DNA of 64,000 nt from Trichobilharzia szidati (Eukaryota; Platyhelminthes; Trematoda; Strigeidida; Schistosomatidae): contig OX235271.1 in assembly GCA_944472155.2 (NCBI GenBank), forward strand, positions 86,999,256-87,063,255. The letters run 5' to 3'. This document shows, in pieces, positions 46,791-58,562 of this stretch. Every line of letters starts with the position of its first letter. Position 1 is the stretch's first letter. The translations under genes were made by a program, and so were the position numbers. The notes beneath the pieces were generated by a model, which worked only from the letters and a program-made list of their open reading frames with translations, was not told the DNA's origin and did not search any database.

Positions 46791-47814
46791 CTTGGGTATT
46801 GTAATGGAATGTAATTCGATATTAGATAAGTTCATTTTGAATGTCACACAGTGATGCAGTAATAACAACAGGATGACAAGATTTCGAGCATAAATTATTG
46901 CTGCTCATAATCATATCAATTTTAGTCGCACGGTTTCAAAATTTGTCTCGTGTATATTTACTTTTTATTCTATCTCTCCAACTTCCCTTTGTTTTTTTGT
47001 TGTTACCTTCCATATCTCCAGTATAGACCTTGAGTCATTCCGATTGCACGTGTGTGGTGCTGAATCGTATGTATTTTTCGTTTTGTTTATCCAATCTTAT
47101 TGCCTCCACTGGTATTATGATTTTCATTTTGAACAAATTCCAGCTTCATCTCACTTGTTACGCTTTATTTATATAATTCAATGCAGTGTTTGTAATGTCA
47201 TTCTATCACAGTTTCTCACCCTGTTGCCTACAAATCTTATTAATTCTACACTCCCCTCTAAGATCTACATATTCCGTGAATTCTTCTGTAGAGTACATAA
47301 CCTATTTTGTGGTCTGATGTTCGACTACAGTGACAATCACAAATATTTTTTATCTATTCATATTATTACTTTAAAAATAATCATGTATCTACCATTAGAC
47401 AGTCTTATATTGAATTCGTTAGAAAATGTTAACCTAATTGAAATCCTTGTTTTTATTTCCTAAACTAGGATCATTATTAACTAATTGATAATCTACCTTC
47501 TGAATTAGGTTGTATTCATTTGCATTCAAACTTGAGAAATTAACTATTTTAATTCCCTGTATACCTTATACTGGCTTTTGAGTAAAAACATTATAGTCTC
47601 CATTCTTAATTTCCTAAATTATTTCATCTTATTTATTCTCCTTTCTTTTAAAAATACGATTGCTTAGCGTTTGAAATGAGTTAATATGCAGTAACTAAAA
47701 ACACTTATTTACCAAAAGCTTTCTTTAAACAGGCAAAAGACATGAATAAAGTAAGATTCAATGTAGTCAAATTTCGGAAGAGTTTCTCAATTGATTACCT
47801 TGTTAATATTATTC
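46791..47814. other. No gene assigned; long AT-rich open frame
   Basis: A 139-codon frame (47044-47463, plus) rich in Phe, Leu, Ile and Ser has no motif I recognise and looks compositional. The pyrimidine-rich start (46970-47040) resembles the 3' regions of the Penelope copies. Confidence 0.35.
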
Positions 47815-48725
47815 TCTTTCATTCCAAGTGAGACATAGGACTTCAGCAAAACGCTTCGAATTTAAACTTTAGTATGTAGTCCTCTTCATCTCACCCCACA
47901 ATCGCTTACAAGCTTCCATCTTCTCCTCAAACTACATCCTCCATATCACCCCCAGGCACACACAAAACTCCTCGTTACCCAATCGAGTCCCACTTGAGGG
48001 CTTGGAGCCTGACGGCGTACAGCGACGTCCTCAGTGTGCATCCAGTCCATCTGGACATAGCTGCTGAGCACTACATTCTTGATTGGCTGGTTCACACAGT
48101 TAATTGTCACTAATTCCCTTTGACCATCTGATCTACACTATCGAGTTAGTGAAAGCACCTATTGAGAGAAGTATGCAGTAGACGCCTGGAAGTGATTTCC
48201 ACGGTGCATGCTCCAAGTTTCTGACTCATACAGAACTGAGTGACTGACTTAATATTGGTATCTACAACCCGAATCTTCTTGTTCATGCTGAGAACAGCAG
48301 ATTTCCAAACTGACCGTAGAATAATGAGGCTCTGCCTCACCTTTCTGATTCCGCTTGCAACACCCTCATCCATGCTTTCGCCTGTAGTTGAAACGGTGCT
48401 GCATAACTGGATAAATGAAGGAAGTCATCTCTTCCAAGTTTATTCCACTAATAGTGATTGGTGCTTGTTCTCATCACTTGGTTAGTTACTTTCATTACTT
48501 CCATGTTCTCAATGTTCTCTCAGTATCCTGTCTTTGTTGTTTCTTCTGCCAGCCTATAGTTCTTCGAGCTTGTTTGACATCAGACATAAACCATCCTGAA
48601 AGTCCAGATCTTCTAGAGTCTTCTTATCAGTTCAACGTATTCCTGTCTTCTCTTTCCGCATATACGTTGTGCTGCATAATCCAATCCACCACAATCAGGA
48701 ACACCATCGGTGATAGTAGACAGAC
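47815..48725 (-). pseudogene. RTE-like LINE, 5'-truncated copy
   Basis: Minus-strand remnant from the 3' end (47815-47850) to past the catalytic region (48570-48725). A frame piece with KVRQSLIILRSVWKSAVLS (48350-48290) is the family's connection region. Heavily mutated. Confidence 0.7.
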
Positions 48726-49779
48726 TTGATTATCTTGTTATTTATGCACATAAATATAAATGTATCATAGGAAATGTTTCAGAAGACTAAATTGGAGTAA
48801 GCCAAGTATTAACTTTAAATCCCTTTCACTTCAAAAAGAGTCCGTTAAGAAGGAATACAGTGAGTGTTTTTTTTCGATGACGTCATACTCATATTTAATA
48901 ACTACGTTGTGTATGCAAATTAAGTGTATGCTGAATAAGCTGGATCTCAAAAGAACACTGTGAATAATAGTCTAAGACTAGTTCTCAATGGTTCTCACAG
49001 TTGATTACAATTCATAAGGAGATTATTCCTTGTTTGATGGATAAATTTTCATCAGTGTTTAGTACACATATGCATTGCATTAGTTACTTGCTTTACTGAC
49101 CTGATTTCATTAATTTAAAAGCAACGCATAGGCCTTTTTTGTTTACCCAGTTCAGTTGATTATCTTCAACCGATAAGGTATGCTGTAAGTAATTTTAATG
49201 TTATTTTGTTCTTATTGTCTTCACAAACAGTCAACAACCACTTTAGAAATATATATAAGAATTCATTGTTTATCAGGTAGTCAACAGTTTTACTGGCAAG
49301 GTAAAGAACTTATAAATCTAAAATAATAAAAATGAGAGGGAAAGAGAGGGAAACTCTGTAAAGGCCACAAGAAAGACGAAAATCTTGATTAAGTTCATTA
49401 TTTTCTCGGATAACTAACTAACTAACGAACTAACTAACTAACTAAATAACCAACTGATCAAGTTACTAACGAAAAGTTAAAGTTCATTTTTATTTAAGAT
49501 ATTGTTACCATTCCAACTGATTGTTTGTTACCTTTCAATGAGAATTTTTTCTCCCTCTAATTTGTATTCTTCCATCATAAAATAACCTAAAAATATCAAA
49601 CAGGTAAAAAAAATTCAATTCAACCCTGATTAAATCGAAGTACCACTTCTAAAAGTACACCTCTTAGAATAGCCGAATGCGTACGAAACAAAACAATAAC
49701 AAAAAGAATAGAAGACTTTAGAAAATAAAGACTAATTTCATATTCAGTAGTTTTGAATTTTCCACAAAACACTATATAC
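48726..49779. other. No gene; (CTAA)n tract
   Basis: A CTAA-type simple repeat at about 49410-49446; otherwise AT-rich with nothing recognised. Confidence 0.5.
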
Positions 49780-50345
49780 TACTGACTGATTGATATGAAT
49801 GAGAAGTTGGATACCACTCACGTTAACCAGAAGTGTGTTTGCTAGCCAGACCAATGAAATGGTTTAAACACTGGATAGCCGTTTCACTCGTTTGGCGTCG
49901 AGTTCATCGAGAATATCAGATATTTTGTGTGACGTGATTAAATTTCGCCTCCTCGAATTGTGTAAATTGCTAATCGCGAATTAATTTGTAAATTGCGACT
50001 TTGATCATGATAGCTAGACAGAAATTGTCTGGTTTGAAGTGACCGGGATCTCCGCTTTGAGTTTTACTGAGTATACTGCCGGTGAGCACAGTCCCAAGCT
50101 ACCGAGACAGCTTTCAGTTGTTTAGATCACTTCGATCTGGTTAGAGATCACTACTGGTTTAGATGAGTGGAATCCAACTACTCATTTCAACCAATGAGTA
50201 GTATATTGAGAAATGAATTTTCCCCAGATTTCTTGTCTTACACTTATGGTATCAAGTAGATCACATTTTTTGATCTAAATAATTCCAGTTCCCATAGGAA
50301 ACGGTAGAGTGAATTTTCACCTCGTCGAACTGTATAAACTGAAAA
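49780..50345. repeat. Dispersed non-coding repeat (family F), copy 4
   Basis: The longest copy. It holds the 'attgctaatcgcgaattaattt' AT block (about 49965), 'gatcacttcgatctggttagagatcac' (about 50124), the 'caaccaatgagtagta' block (about 50188) and 'gaattttcacctcg' (about 50310). It contains several short internal inverted pieces and has no coding capacity. Confidence 0.5.
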
Positions 50346-50694
50346 TCCGTGGATTTTGATCTTTACATAACAAATGTAACAATAATGCAGCTCACAAATG
50401 TCTTGACCGTAGGTGTAATTCATGTCCTGGACTAATTAGATAGCCAACTGTGAAAGAGTCAATATGAAATTATGTACGGTTGGATCAGTGTGTAAACCAC
50501 AGCTTCTTTAACCAAATTACTCTGGGAAATTTCTGTAATTATTCAGAATTTCTAAGTGGATTATTTAATTTTCAATGAAACAACTATTTTCATAAAATTT
50601 GCTTGAATTAGACATCACTTGGCTCCTATACTTATGAACATGTTTACAGCCCAGGCATCTTTATACTTCACACCGCATTAGAGCACATTGTATT

Positions 50695-51395
50695 TTGGTG
50701 TTGAACATTTAGAGATGACCAGTAAGTTAGAGAACCAGTGGAAAACCACCTCGGTGTACTGGACAGCTGTTTCGTCCTATTTCGGATCTCTCCAACAGTA
50801 CGCACCCATTGGGGTACGAACCCAGCACCTTCTGGTTACAAGTCGAGCTCGTAGACCATTAAGCCACAAGGACCCAATCCACTGGCCCGTGAATCCCAAC
50901 TTCTGCTAATTCATGACATAGCGTGACCACTTCGCCAATGAGTTACTACCTCACTTTTAACGTGCTGCACCCTCCCTAGTGGCCACGGCTTCCCACTAGA
51001 ACCCCAGGTCACTTCCTGAATAGAGCCAGTCGCTAGTGAGCATCAGATCAATTTACAAGTATTGGTTTTTTAGGGACTTTGTTTGATTGGTTGGAGATGA
51101 AGCAGTAACTCATCAAATGAGACATTGCGTAGTGCTAGTGATATGTCATGAATTGGCAGAAGTTAGAATACATGGGCTAGCCATAGGATTGAGTCCCAGT
51201 GACTTAATGGTATACGACCTAGCTCGCCTTGTAACCAGAAGGCCCTGTGTTCGAACCGTGGTGGTGTGCGCGTTCTGCTGACGAAACAGTTGTCCAGTAG
51301 TCCCGGCTGGTTTTATAAAGGTTCTCTAAATGATGTCAGATCATGATGAAGTCCTCCAACCAATCAAGTAAAATCCTTACAAAAACGAATACTTG
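50695..51395. mobile_element. Two Sm-alpha-like repeats, head-to-head
   Basis: A full minus-strand copy (50695-51090) is followed by a plus-strand copy (51095-51395). The minus copy's hammerhead (50756-50802) keeps both stem I strands (GTACTG/CAGTAC), GGAC-GAA-ACAGCTGTC, but its core reads TTGGAGA. The plus copy has lost stem II and part of the core (about 51278-51295). Both have tRNA-like heads with box B sequences. Confidence 0.75.
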
Positions 51396-52239
51396 AAAAG
51401 GTGACTAATAAGATAAACTTGTCTTATAAGAGTGTATTTTTAATTCTCACGAAAAGTCAAATCCCTTGATGAACAATAACTTCAAAAATTATTCAACAGC
51501 TCAAATTATGAAAGTTCATTTTTCATTGGTCTCCTTAAAATGCAAACTACCTGTTGCACTGATTTTTTTAAGATCAAGTTTCCAATTTTTCCTATTTAAG
51601 TGCTTAGTCCTATGTTTACCAATTTCTATGAAGCTAATAATATTGACTATAACGAGCTTGTTTTTGCATTTGTTTTCTAAATATTAAGGCAGCTTTGTAA
51701 GAATTTTACAGGAAAGATGGTTACTTATAAGCCATTTTGGATTAATTTTAGTAATATATCTCGGGAATAATTCAAAACCGGCGGTTTCAAACATTAACCG
51801 TTAGTGCACAAAAGATAAACAATGACTGTGCTTTAACAGATTAAATATTAAATTAGAAGCAGAACAGGTGGTAGGTAAAAGAGACCTCAAAACATTAAAT
51901 TGGATAATAAGGTCTCTATCCGGGAGGAGACCAACGCAGATGAAACGACAAAAGCTAGTTAAGGAGACGACATAATTACCAAAGAGAGGCGACAAGGAAA
52001 ACAACGAACTGATCACTCCAAAGGACGCATAATATTTTCCTCCCTCACCTCTTGTTACCACTGCTGTTAACTTGAATTTTTTTCATTTTTAATTCTAGTT
52101 GAGTTCCACTCGACCCCGTCAATTAGATTACGTCACCCAACTTGCTTATTAAATCCCACTTTAGTTCCTAATCCATTAACGAAATTTGTTATCTAAAATT
52201 TACAATTCTAATAATTTTGTTTTAGTTCCTACCCGATTA
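51396..52239. other. No gene recognised
   Basis: AT-rich; open frames of 73 and 86 codons without recognisable features. Confidence 0.4.
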
Positions 52240-52340
52240 AAGCCTTCTGCATTGCATAATTTGTTGGCAGACAAAGCATTAAGACGACGTAATTCGTCGG
52301 AATCTTGTAATATATTTGTGCAACACATTTCGAACATATA
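52240..52340. repeat. Penelope terminal-repeat fragment
   Basis: Matches the start of the terminal block at 11873-11935 ('gacgtaattcgtcggaatc', 'cacatttcgaac'). The block continues at about 53240 after the inserted left palindrome arm. Confidence 0.55.
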
Positions 52341-52350
52341 TATATATATA

Positions 52351-54175
52351 TAGATTTTCAAGTGTTGGATTGAAGGCATTTGACTGAACTGAAATTAGAC
52401 CAAAAAACTGACATCAGCTAGAGAACTATTAAAAATCAATCAGTACTAGAGAGCTGCTTCGTCCTAGTTTGGAAGTTTTCATCAGCATAGACCCATGACG
52501 GCACCGGAAATCGATATCAGAAGCTTTCTATTTATGAGCTGCGCCTGCCCACCACAATAGAACAGCCCACAAACTCTTACTTCTGCCATCGTCATCCAGT
52601 GTCAGCGTTGAGTACCTGTCCTCACGCTTAACTTGGTAGCCTTTATTGGTCACGACGTCCCACCGAGACTCGAAGCAACTTCATCTTGCAGTGTGTAACC
52701 AGTGTGAACTAGATTAAATTTCAACTTTTCATTTGTAGAGATTGTGTTGATTACAAGTTAGGTCACTAGCTGTCGTCAGTCAGAGAACCACAAAATCCAG
52801 TGAATCCTAGGCAGTGATCTCGTCTAATTGGCTGCCCATGTTACTAACTCATAGAAGTTAGAATTGTCTTAGCAACAAAATGAATATTGCAAAGATTTCT
52901 CATTGGGATTGTAAATTTTAGACAAGCAGACAGAATCCCCAGAGCCCATTAATTTTGATAACAGGAGACTTTGATCCTCTATTGCAAAACATATTATAGA
53001 GACAGGACATAAAATTGACGTTTACACATTTTTTAAAACCTATCTATAAAACGTGTTTGGGGCGTATGCTAAAGTTTGTGGGAATCCCTTTATGCGTTCA
53101 ATCAATAATTAGTCAGTTAACAAACATATCACCACTTGATTGGTAAACTGTTGTGTATTATGATAAAGATTATATATATATTAGAGTAGAGCCAGAGATG
53201 AAGATCTACCTGAAAAGTAAATATTTCTTCTGTTTTCTACATTTCAAACAATCTGATCACACACAGACTCGTCATAGGAATATATATGAAACTAATAAAG
53301 AGTTAAGAAGTGTGAAAATAAATTAGGGTCAAGTTAAAAGAACATATTGAAGGTCAAAATAACAATGAAGATCACTAAACCAAATAACAGAGGTAATAGT
53401 ACATCTGCTATGGTATCAAAACAATGTTTACCAAAGAAGGTGGTTTAGTGTGATGATGAATTGTTTTTGAATGCATAAAGGGTTTCCACAGACTTTAGGA
53501 TACGCCCCAAACAAAAGATCTGTTAACGTCAATTTATGTCCTATCTCTATAATATGTTTCGCAAAAGGGGATCAAAATCTCCTGTTCTCAACATTAATGG
53601 GTTCTGGAGATTCTGTTTGCTTGTCTAAAATTTACAATCCCGGTGAAAAATCTTTGCAATATTCATTTTGTTGCTAAGACAATTCTAACTTCTGTGAGTT
53701 AGTAACACGAGCAGCCAATTAGACGAGACCACTGCCTAGGACTCACTGGATTTTATGATACTCTGACTGATGACAGCTAGTGACCTAACTTGTAATCAAC
53801 ACTTGAAATTTAATCTAGTTCACACTGGTTACACACTGCAAGATGAAGTTGCTTCGAGTCTCGGTGGGACGTCATGACCAATTAGGGCTACCAAGTTAAG
53901 CGTGAGGACAGGTACTCAGCGCTGACACTGGATGACGGTGGCAGAAGTAAGAATTCGTGGTCTGTTCTATTGTAGTGAGCAGGCACAGCTCATAAACAGA
54001 AAGCTTCTGACTTTGATTCCCGGTGCCGTCATGGATCTATACTGATGAGAACTCCCAAACTAGGACGAAACAGCCCTCTAGTACTGATTGACTTTTAACG
54101 GTTCTCTAGCTGATGTGAGTTTTTTGGTCTAATTTCAGTTCAGTCAAATGCCTTCAATCCAACGCCTGAAAATTA
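52351..54175. repeat. Large imperfect palindrome, arms about 710-750 bp
   Basis: Bases 52351-53100 and 53469-54175 are reverse complements with scattered differences and small indels, around a 368-bp centre. Each arm contains a degraded Sm-alpha-like repeat (hammerhead remnants at about 52444-52495 and 54034-54095), a unique stretch, and a Penelope C-terminal remnant. The centre carries a copy of the Penelope terminal block (53240-53460), and (TA)n occurs near 53169-53177. Confidence 0.85.
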
Positions 54176-54529
54176 ATTTCTTTATTTTAAACTTGAATTT
54201 TGATATTTTTTCCTTTGCTCCGGAAGGAAAATAACCTTTCTTAGTTTATGAGGAAGAAAAAGAAGCAGCATTTTAAGTAGGACACAAAATTAAACCATTT
54301 CATTCTACTAGAGAAGCTCTCTATCTACCTTGCAACTTTTACTAATTGTATTTTACTTCTTTTTGTTATGTAATCATTCTTAGTATTTACTAGTCTCTAT
54401 TTATAAGATTACGTCCACTTATAGGCTTGATACGTAGCAAAAGCGCTTTGATTTTCCTAATTGAAGGGATCATATGACAAGTACTTGCAACAGACTGAAG
54501 ACACTTACTAAAACTAGGCTCTACTACCT

Positions 54530-54735
54530 TGATACTGAAGAAAAGATAAAGCGATCCTAACCCCAAATAAATATACGGAAGAAAATGGGTGTGAGTGAAA
54601 TTGACATATACTGAGTAGACTGTTGAATAAGGCGACAAACTGTCGAGCGGAATGAGAACAGGAAACAACGAGTTGGATGTGGATATGATGGTGATTATTG
54701 TGAGATGGTGAGATTATTTGAGGAAGAGATAGAAG
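54530..54735 (+). pseudogene. RTE-like LINE fragment, very degraded
   Basis: Blocks equivalent to the C-terminal region ('ccccaaataaatatacggaag', 'gagcggaatgagaacaggaaacaacgagttgg') are recognisable on the plus strand, with no usable frame. Confidence 0.5.
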
Positions 54736-54737
54736 TT

Positions 54738-54885
54738 TAGAAGCGGGAATAATCTCGTATACTCAGAATGCGTAGATGATTTAGTCCTTCTAGGTGAAGA
54801 TGCTGACAAAATGAAGTGTCTTCTGAACATCTTGAGCAGAAATCTTCGAATGTTTGGCATGTGATTTGCTCCCGTCATATGTAAG
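54738..54885 (+). pseudogene. Reverse transcriptase fragment from a second LINE type
   Basis: Translation gives VYSECVDDLVLLGEDADKMK (about 54757-54816), then LLNILSRNLRMFGM. This is the motif C region of CR1-like trematode LINEs, with the catalytic Asp pair kept but the Tyr-Ala of the usual YADD replaced by Cys-Val. It ends where the Sm-alpha foldback begins. Confidence 0.7.
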
Positions 54886-55240
54886 ATGGTTGGAGGATTT
54901 CATCATGAGCTGAGATCAGTTACAGAACCAATGGAAAACATGCAAGGAGTACTGGATAGCTGTTTTGTTCTAGTTTGGAGCTCTTCGTCACGGTTCGAAC
55001 CCAGGACCTTCTGGTTACAAAGTGAGCGCGAAGTGGTTGCGCTATGTCCTGAATTGGAAGAAGTTAGAATTCATGGGCTAGCTATTGAACCACATCCCAG
55101 TGGCCTAATGGTTTACGAGCTAGCTCCCCTTGTAATCAGAAGGTTCTGGGTTCAAACCATGGCGTTGGGTGCGTGCTGATGAAGAGTCCCAAACTAGGCT
55201 GACGAAACAGCTGTCCAGCACTCCGTAGCCATTGCCTTCC
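54885..55240. mobile_element. Sm-alpha-like foldback
   Basis: A minus-strand half unit (54885-55025: 3' flank, degraded hammerhead, tRNA-like head) faces a plus-strand unit (55028-55240) with body, head and hammerhead. The arrangement parallels 6527-6989. Confidence 0.75.
55173..55221 (+). ncRNA. Hammerhead variant with altered stem I pair
   Basis: Stem I reads GTGCTG (55173-55178) against CAGCAC (55216-55221), so an A-T pair of the common form has become G-C on both strands. The core reads ATGAAGA (C3 changed to A). Stem II is GTCCC..GGCTGAC with a 2-base bulge relative to the common form. GAA, the ACA/TGT stem III and the GTC triplet are kept. An alternative register uses CTGATGA (55176-55182) as core, leaving a shorter stem I. 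Confidence 0.5.
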
Positions 55241-55739
55241 TCGACGGGCAATATTAGCTGATTGACATAGAATGGATCAAGTCGGAAAAGAGTTGGCTAG
55301 TAGTGGTCAAACAAAAACGTCTTCGTCAGACAATGAAATCCACATCAGTTTGTTTAAACCAGCCAGCCACACAGGGAGGTGAAGACTTCCAGATTGGTTG
55401 ACGTCCTTGGGATGGCAAAAACCAATGAAGGCTGGAGACAATTGGTGATATGGCTCAAAAACGTACTTACTGATGGCTAGCGCAGATGTTTCCACTCTGT
55501 GATTTTTCATATCCAATAAAAATCTACTGTTCTTCCATATTACGATTGTTTTAATCTCATACTTCTGTTTGTTATCCCTCTTTTGAATCTCTCTTTACTC
55601 TGTTCTCTTGCTTTGTGTGCTACATGGAAAGAGAAAGTGACATTTGGAACTGCTTCACAACTGTTCAAAGTTTTACGTTGAAACCAATCAGTCAGTCAGC
55701 CAGTCAGTTAGAGGCGGACGTAAAGCTTACTTATAAATG
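55241..55739. other. No gene recognised
   Basis: A 69-codon frame (55307-55516, minus) has no known features. A stretch of 'cagtcagtcagccagtcagt' repeats lies near 55687-55706. Confidence 0.4.
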
Positions 55740-55815
55740 AATGCAAACAGAGTGGTACAATAAAGTTGTGCTGTTGAAGTGCTATGTTTCACTTGGAACT
55801 AAGACGAATAATCCT
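55740..55815 (+). pseudogene. RTE-like LINE 3' terminus
   Basis: The last 70 bp: 'gttgtgctgttgaagtgctatg', 'cacttggaac' and an AATAA-type end. Confidence 0.55.
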
Positions 55816-56374
55816 GCCAATACATCACATTAACGACTTTGCATTTTCTCCTTCATTTGTGTTGTTTTCCTTTTTCTTTTGTTTTTGACAGAACTTTTAA
55901 CAGAATTTTTGCCTAGAATAAATTATTTTTATATTTAATTTCTTTAGATGAAGTGAAATAACAGTAAGGAACGAAACTCACATTTTGTTACAAAACAACA
56001 AAATTTACTATACTTCAGCTTTCAAATTGCAGTTACTTACTTCATATTTTAAAATGAAGGCGGAATAATTAAAAAGTTGAATTCTTTTGAGGAGAAAAAA
56101 TGCATTACAGTTTGTATCATTTGATGAATATGAATCGTTTTGTTTTCTTCCCAATATGTCGTTTAGAATTTACCAAAATAAACAATAAAGTAGAATTTTA
56201 TTGGTGTCAAGTATTCCATCTGTGCTCTACTTAAAAGTAATTGAGAAGGCTGTTCATTTTGTAAACAATCTATCCACTAAGCAGCCGAATCTATCCTAGA
56301 AATCCAATCTAGATTTTAATACCACATTTATTACATAGAGAAGTGGTGAAGTCACAGTCGCTCATTTTTTTACC
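55816..56374. other. No gene recognised
   Basis: AT-rich; nothing identified. Confidence 0.45.
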
Positions 56375-56500
56375 GGCCTCCTTGAATCCCGCCTTACCAG
56401 AAACCTCCATCATAGACAGACAGAATTCAGTCTGCATCGAACAAAGGACTAGACACATCACACTGGTTACTAGTGTCCAATGAAAGTACTTGTTCACTCA
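56375..56500 (-). repeat. Family E block, inverted copy
   Basis: The reverse complement matches 29986-30075 ('gacactagtaaccagtgtgatg', 'tttgttcgatgcagactgaatt'). Confidence 0.5.
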
Positions 56501-56778
56501 GTTTCAATCTACTAAAATATGACGTCTAATGGTATTTTCCACTCTCGTGAGTATTTAAAGTGTTTAAAGCCTGCTAATTCACAGATTTCTACTAAACTTT
56601 AGAAAAAGCACAGTCGTAAATGACAGTGTAGCCCAATACATGAGGTAACTCTTCCTGAGTTATATCCTTGAGTCTCAATTTGTAATCCTACACTTTTCTG
56701 GAATTAGCTTCCAAGCGAATGTCGTACATTTCTTGAAGGACCTAAAGAAGAAATACCATACTGGACTGGTTTGAGCTT

Positions 56779-57000
56779 CAGTGTTTATATAAGGAACAGA
56801 AGTGTCAGCGGAAATTATTGCAGAATATTTCCTACTCATTCCAGGATCTTCAGGTGTAATAGTAATTGACGGTAGATTGCATGACAAAATTTATGTCATG
56901 CGATCTACTGTCAATTAATAATTATCTTGAAGATCCTGGGCGAAAAGAAACGATTAAGCGATAATTTCTGCTGAATATTGTGTTCATTATATAAACACTG
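56779..57000. repeat. Compact foldback, about 107-bp arms, 7-bp loop
   Basis: Bases 56779-56886 and 56894-57000 are inverted copies, best matched near the centre ('gatcttcagg' with 'cttgaagatc'; 'attgcatgaca' with 'tgtcatgcgat') and near the ends ('cagtgtttatata' with 'tatataaacactg'). A (TTATTG)-type tail follows, like the 3' ends of some LINE/SINE copies (compare 40040-40080), so it may be an inverted duplication of a LINE 3' end. A hairpin transcript would resemble a small-RNA precursor. Confidence 0.8.
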
Positions 57001-57654
57001 TCCAGAATAAAGCTGTTATTATTGTTATTATTACTGTTATTTTCAATAATCACTAAAACTTTTAAAGTAGTTCTATACTTGTCTGAATTTAGCTTGAATC
57101 ACAGAGGAGACATCAGCTCCTTCAAGTTTTCCGAGTATTATTTGATAACAATTCACTGTGCTCCACGATGGCGAGCCACCTGCCTTTGTGACCACATAGC
57201 AAACTTGACCAGTAGAATTCAATCTATGCCAACACCAAAGTCTAGACTCGTGATTCTGGTTACAACCTAGTGACAGGCCTGCAGGTAGTCAGTCGCCGGC
57301 CCAAATAGCTCGATGTAAACGTCTCTGAATATAGCACTAGATGAGGCATGGTCGAATGTTAGAGGGTTATCACTTCCCTCAGGGTTCCAGATATGTCTTA
57401 CTGATGAGTCAAACAAATTAAGACATAACGGTGAAGAAAACTTTGAACAAAGCAAGAAAAGTGGTGGTTTGTGAAGAATAAGATGGTACCATCATTTATT
57501 TTATTGACTTCTCATTTGTTGTGTACAGTTTAGTGTAAGATCTACCGAGATGAACTCAAATCACAAAAAAAGAGACAAGTAAAACTGCACTATCTCTAAG
57601 GGGGATGACGTCAGAGACAAAGATAACGTGGTTAAATGAACACATAAATTGAAA
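57001..57654. other. No gene recognised
   Basis: A (TTATTG)-rich tail at 57010-57045, then sequence possibly related to family D (57240-57420, 'gggttccagatatgtcttactgatgag'), without a clear head. Confidence 0.4.
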
Positions 57655-58562
57655 TTCAGTCGTTGGGTAAAGACTACTTCAGCAAACTTCAGGAGAATCG
57701 AGCTCTTCTGTCCATTGACAATTTTAAAGTATTTTGCGATTTCCATCTCATGACTGGCATCAAGGAGACGCTTGATAATGGCCCTATTGTAAGCGTTTGT
57801 TTCAGCACATGCTCAGAAAATAGGAGGTGTGCCCTTCTTTCTGTTCTTCCAATGTAACTGCTCCCACAGATACACGTTAATTTGTGTACACAGTCGGAGT
57901 TAACATGAGAAGGATGTTTGTCGAATTTTGACTGCGCCGAAGAGCATACTGTCCGATAAATGGGAACTAACTTTGCTGCAGTATAGCCTCTGGCTAATGA
58001 CATATGCAATCTTCTGTTGACTATTGCTGCAATATTTTCACCTTTAAAATCAAGTTGAATGAAGACAGGCTTTTATCACTGTGATTTGTTTGACATTAAA
58101 GCCTTCACATCTTCCATACTTGTTAGTGAATCTCTGAGGGTAACCGTTGTTTTTCAACATCTTTTCAAGAACCAGAAATTCTTCCTGTAATTTATCTGTA
58201 GAGCATGTTCTTCTAGCTCTATAGCGCAGAGTTTTAAATAGTCCTCTTTTAAAGCTACTTGGACAAAAACTATTCAATTGTAGGTATTGTCCATTCCTCG
58301 TAGGCTTTCAGTAAATTGACCTCTGGAGACTACCATCTTACAGGCGTTGCATGGCAATGTCAAATAAATGGAACTTTCCATCATTTTCATATTCCATAGT
58401 AAACTCAATATTTCTATGTGTGTCATTGAGAAATCCAAGCAGGTGGGAAGCATGACTTTCATTATTGCACACTACAAATGCTCCATTAACACATCGACAA
58501 TAAGAAGTTGTTTCGTCGATTGCATGCTTCAACTTTTTTCTCTCAAAGTTACACATGAATAA
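57655..58562 (-). pseudogene. Penelope-like element with mutated catalytic box
   Basis: On the minus strand: a palm region with YCRCVNGAFVVC where the YVDD box should be (58503-58468). Then LGFLNDTHRNIEFTMEYEND, thumb pieces (58277-58060: LEKMLKNNGYPQRFTNKYGR), and a GIY-YIG segment with CVHKLTCICGSSYIGR (57893-57846). The catalytic Asp pair is lost and there are at least two frame breaks, so it cannot transpose by itself. Motifs A and B are absent. Confidence 0.8.

Noticed and set aside
47044..47463. A 139-codon hydrophobic protein
   Set aside because: AT-driven Phe/Leu/Ile composition, no motif, near Penelope-like 3' sequence.
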